5,649 bases of DNA from Burkholderiaceae bacterium (GTDB taxonomy: Bacteria; Pseudomonadota; Gammaproteobacteria; Burkholderiales; Burkholderiaceae_E), in NCBI GenBank assembly GCA_019428955.1, contig JAHYJF010000229.1, positions 1 through 5,649 of the forward strand, written 5' to 3'. This document shows, piece after piece, positions 5,522 through 5,649 of this stretch (the first letter of the stretch is position 1; each line of letters opens with the position of its first letter). A program made the position numbers and the translations under genes. Below the pieces are notes generated by a model. It was not told where the DNA came from and did not search any database. It was given only the letters and a program-made list of their open reading frames with translations.

Positions 5522-5649
5522 ACAGGGTCTTGGCCAGCTCGAGGGTGCGCGGGTAGACGACCCGGTGGGACAGCCCGGTAAGGCGTTCGGCCAGGCGCGC
5601 CGCGCGGCTCGGTGGCAGTTCGGCCAGCAGGCTGGTGAGCAGCTGATCG
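5511..5649 (-). CDS. rsmI: C-terminal end of probable RsmI, 16S rRNA C1402 2'-O-methyltransferase (5' end outside window)
   Basis: Only the last 45 codons are visible, ending at TAA (5513-5511). The visible protein contains LLAELPPSRAARLAERLTGL followed by a tail with VYPRTLELAKTL. This matches the C-terminal small domain of RsmI, where LLAELP-x(3)-AA-LAAEITG is followed by LY-xx-AL. RsmI methylates the 2'-O of C1402 in the ribosomal decoding centre using S-adenosylmethionine. The catalytic domain lies outside the window and cannot be checked. The stop falls inside the rlpA coding end, so the two genes converge with an 11-base overlap and no room for a separate terminator. I also recall rsmI near rlpA-like genes in Betaproteobacteria. 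The call is likely but rests on a short segment. Confidence 0.7.
   Translation of the reverse strand, partial: DQLLTSLLAELPPSRAARLAERLTGLSHRVVYPRTLELAKTLSSD

Noticed and set aside
5550..5564. Inverted repeat CGGGT-AGACG-ACCCG as a possible terminator after rlpA
   Set aside because: The stem is only five pairs, no T-run follows on either strand, and it lies inside the coding sequence of the converging gene.

Overview
The window reads as a stretch of ordinary bacterial chromosome from a high-GC Gram-negative proteobacterium. The gene order argS, SPOR-domain protein, dsbA is one I associate with Betaproteobacteria. The ArgRS sequence style, the following rlpA and the converging rsmI end suggest Rhodocyclales or a close relative. 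This taxonomic guess rests on recalled synteny and protein style, not on a search.

Layout. Bases 1-1263 hold a two-gene minus-strand unit. It starts at 1263 with a small exported membrane-anchored protein of the PA2779 type. A lipoprotein cysteine peptidase with C-terminal TPR repeats (PA2778 type) follows 15 bases later and runs off the left edge. Bases 1264-1520 are a divergent intergenic region with a candidate promoter on each strand. Bases 1521-5521 hold a tight plus-strand gene string: argS, a single-pass SPOR-domain protein (FtsN-like architecture), a DsbA-type thiol:disulfide oxidoreductase and an RlpA lipoprotein lytic transglycosylase. Gaps are a 1-base overlap, 41 bases and 10 bases. 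The last 45 codons of a minus-strand gene, probably rsmI, enter from the right edge and overlap the end of rlpA by 11 bases.

How the genes fit together. Three of the four plus-strand genes act in the periplasm or at the septum. SPOR domains bind peptidoglycan stripped of stem peptides at the division site, RlpA cuts such glycan strands, and DsbA introduces disulfides into exported proteins. argS is a housekeeping gene that probably supplies the main promoter. The minus-strand pair is the least understood part: a surface-anchored C39-like peptidase next to a small protein with a signal peptide and a hydrophobic C-terminal tail, which may be enzyme and partner or substrate.

No RNA genes, insertion sequences, CRISPR arrays, attachment sites or convincing terminators were seen. 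There is no sign of recent transfer. The only strong candidate for new biology is the PA2778/PA2779-type pair; the rest is conventional.
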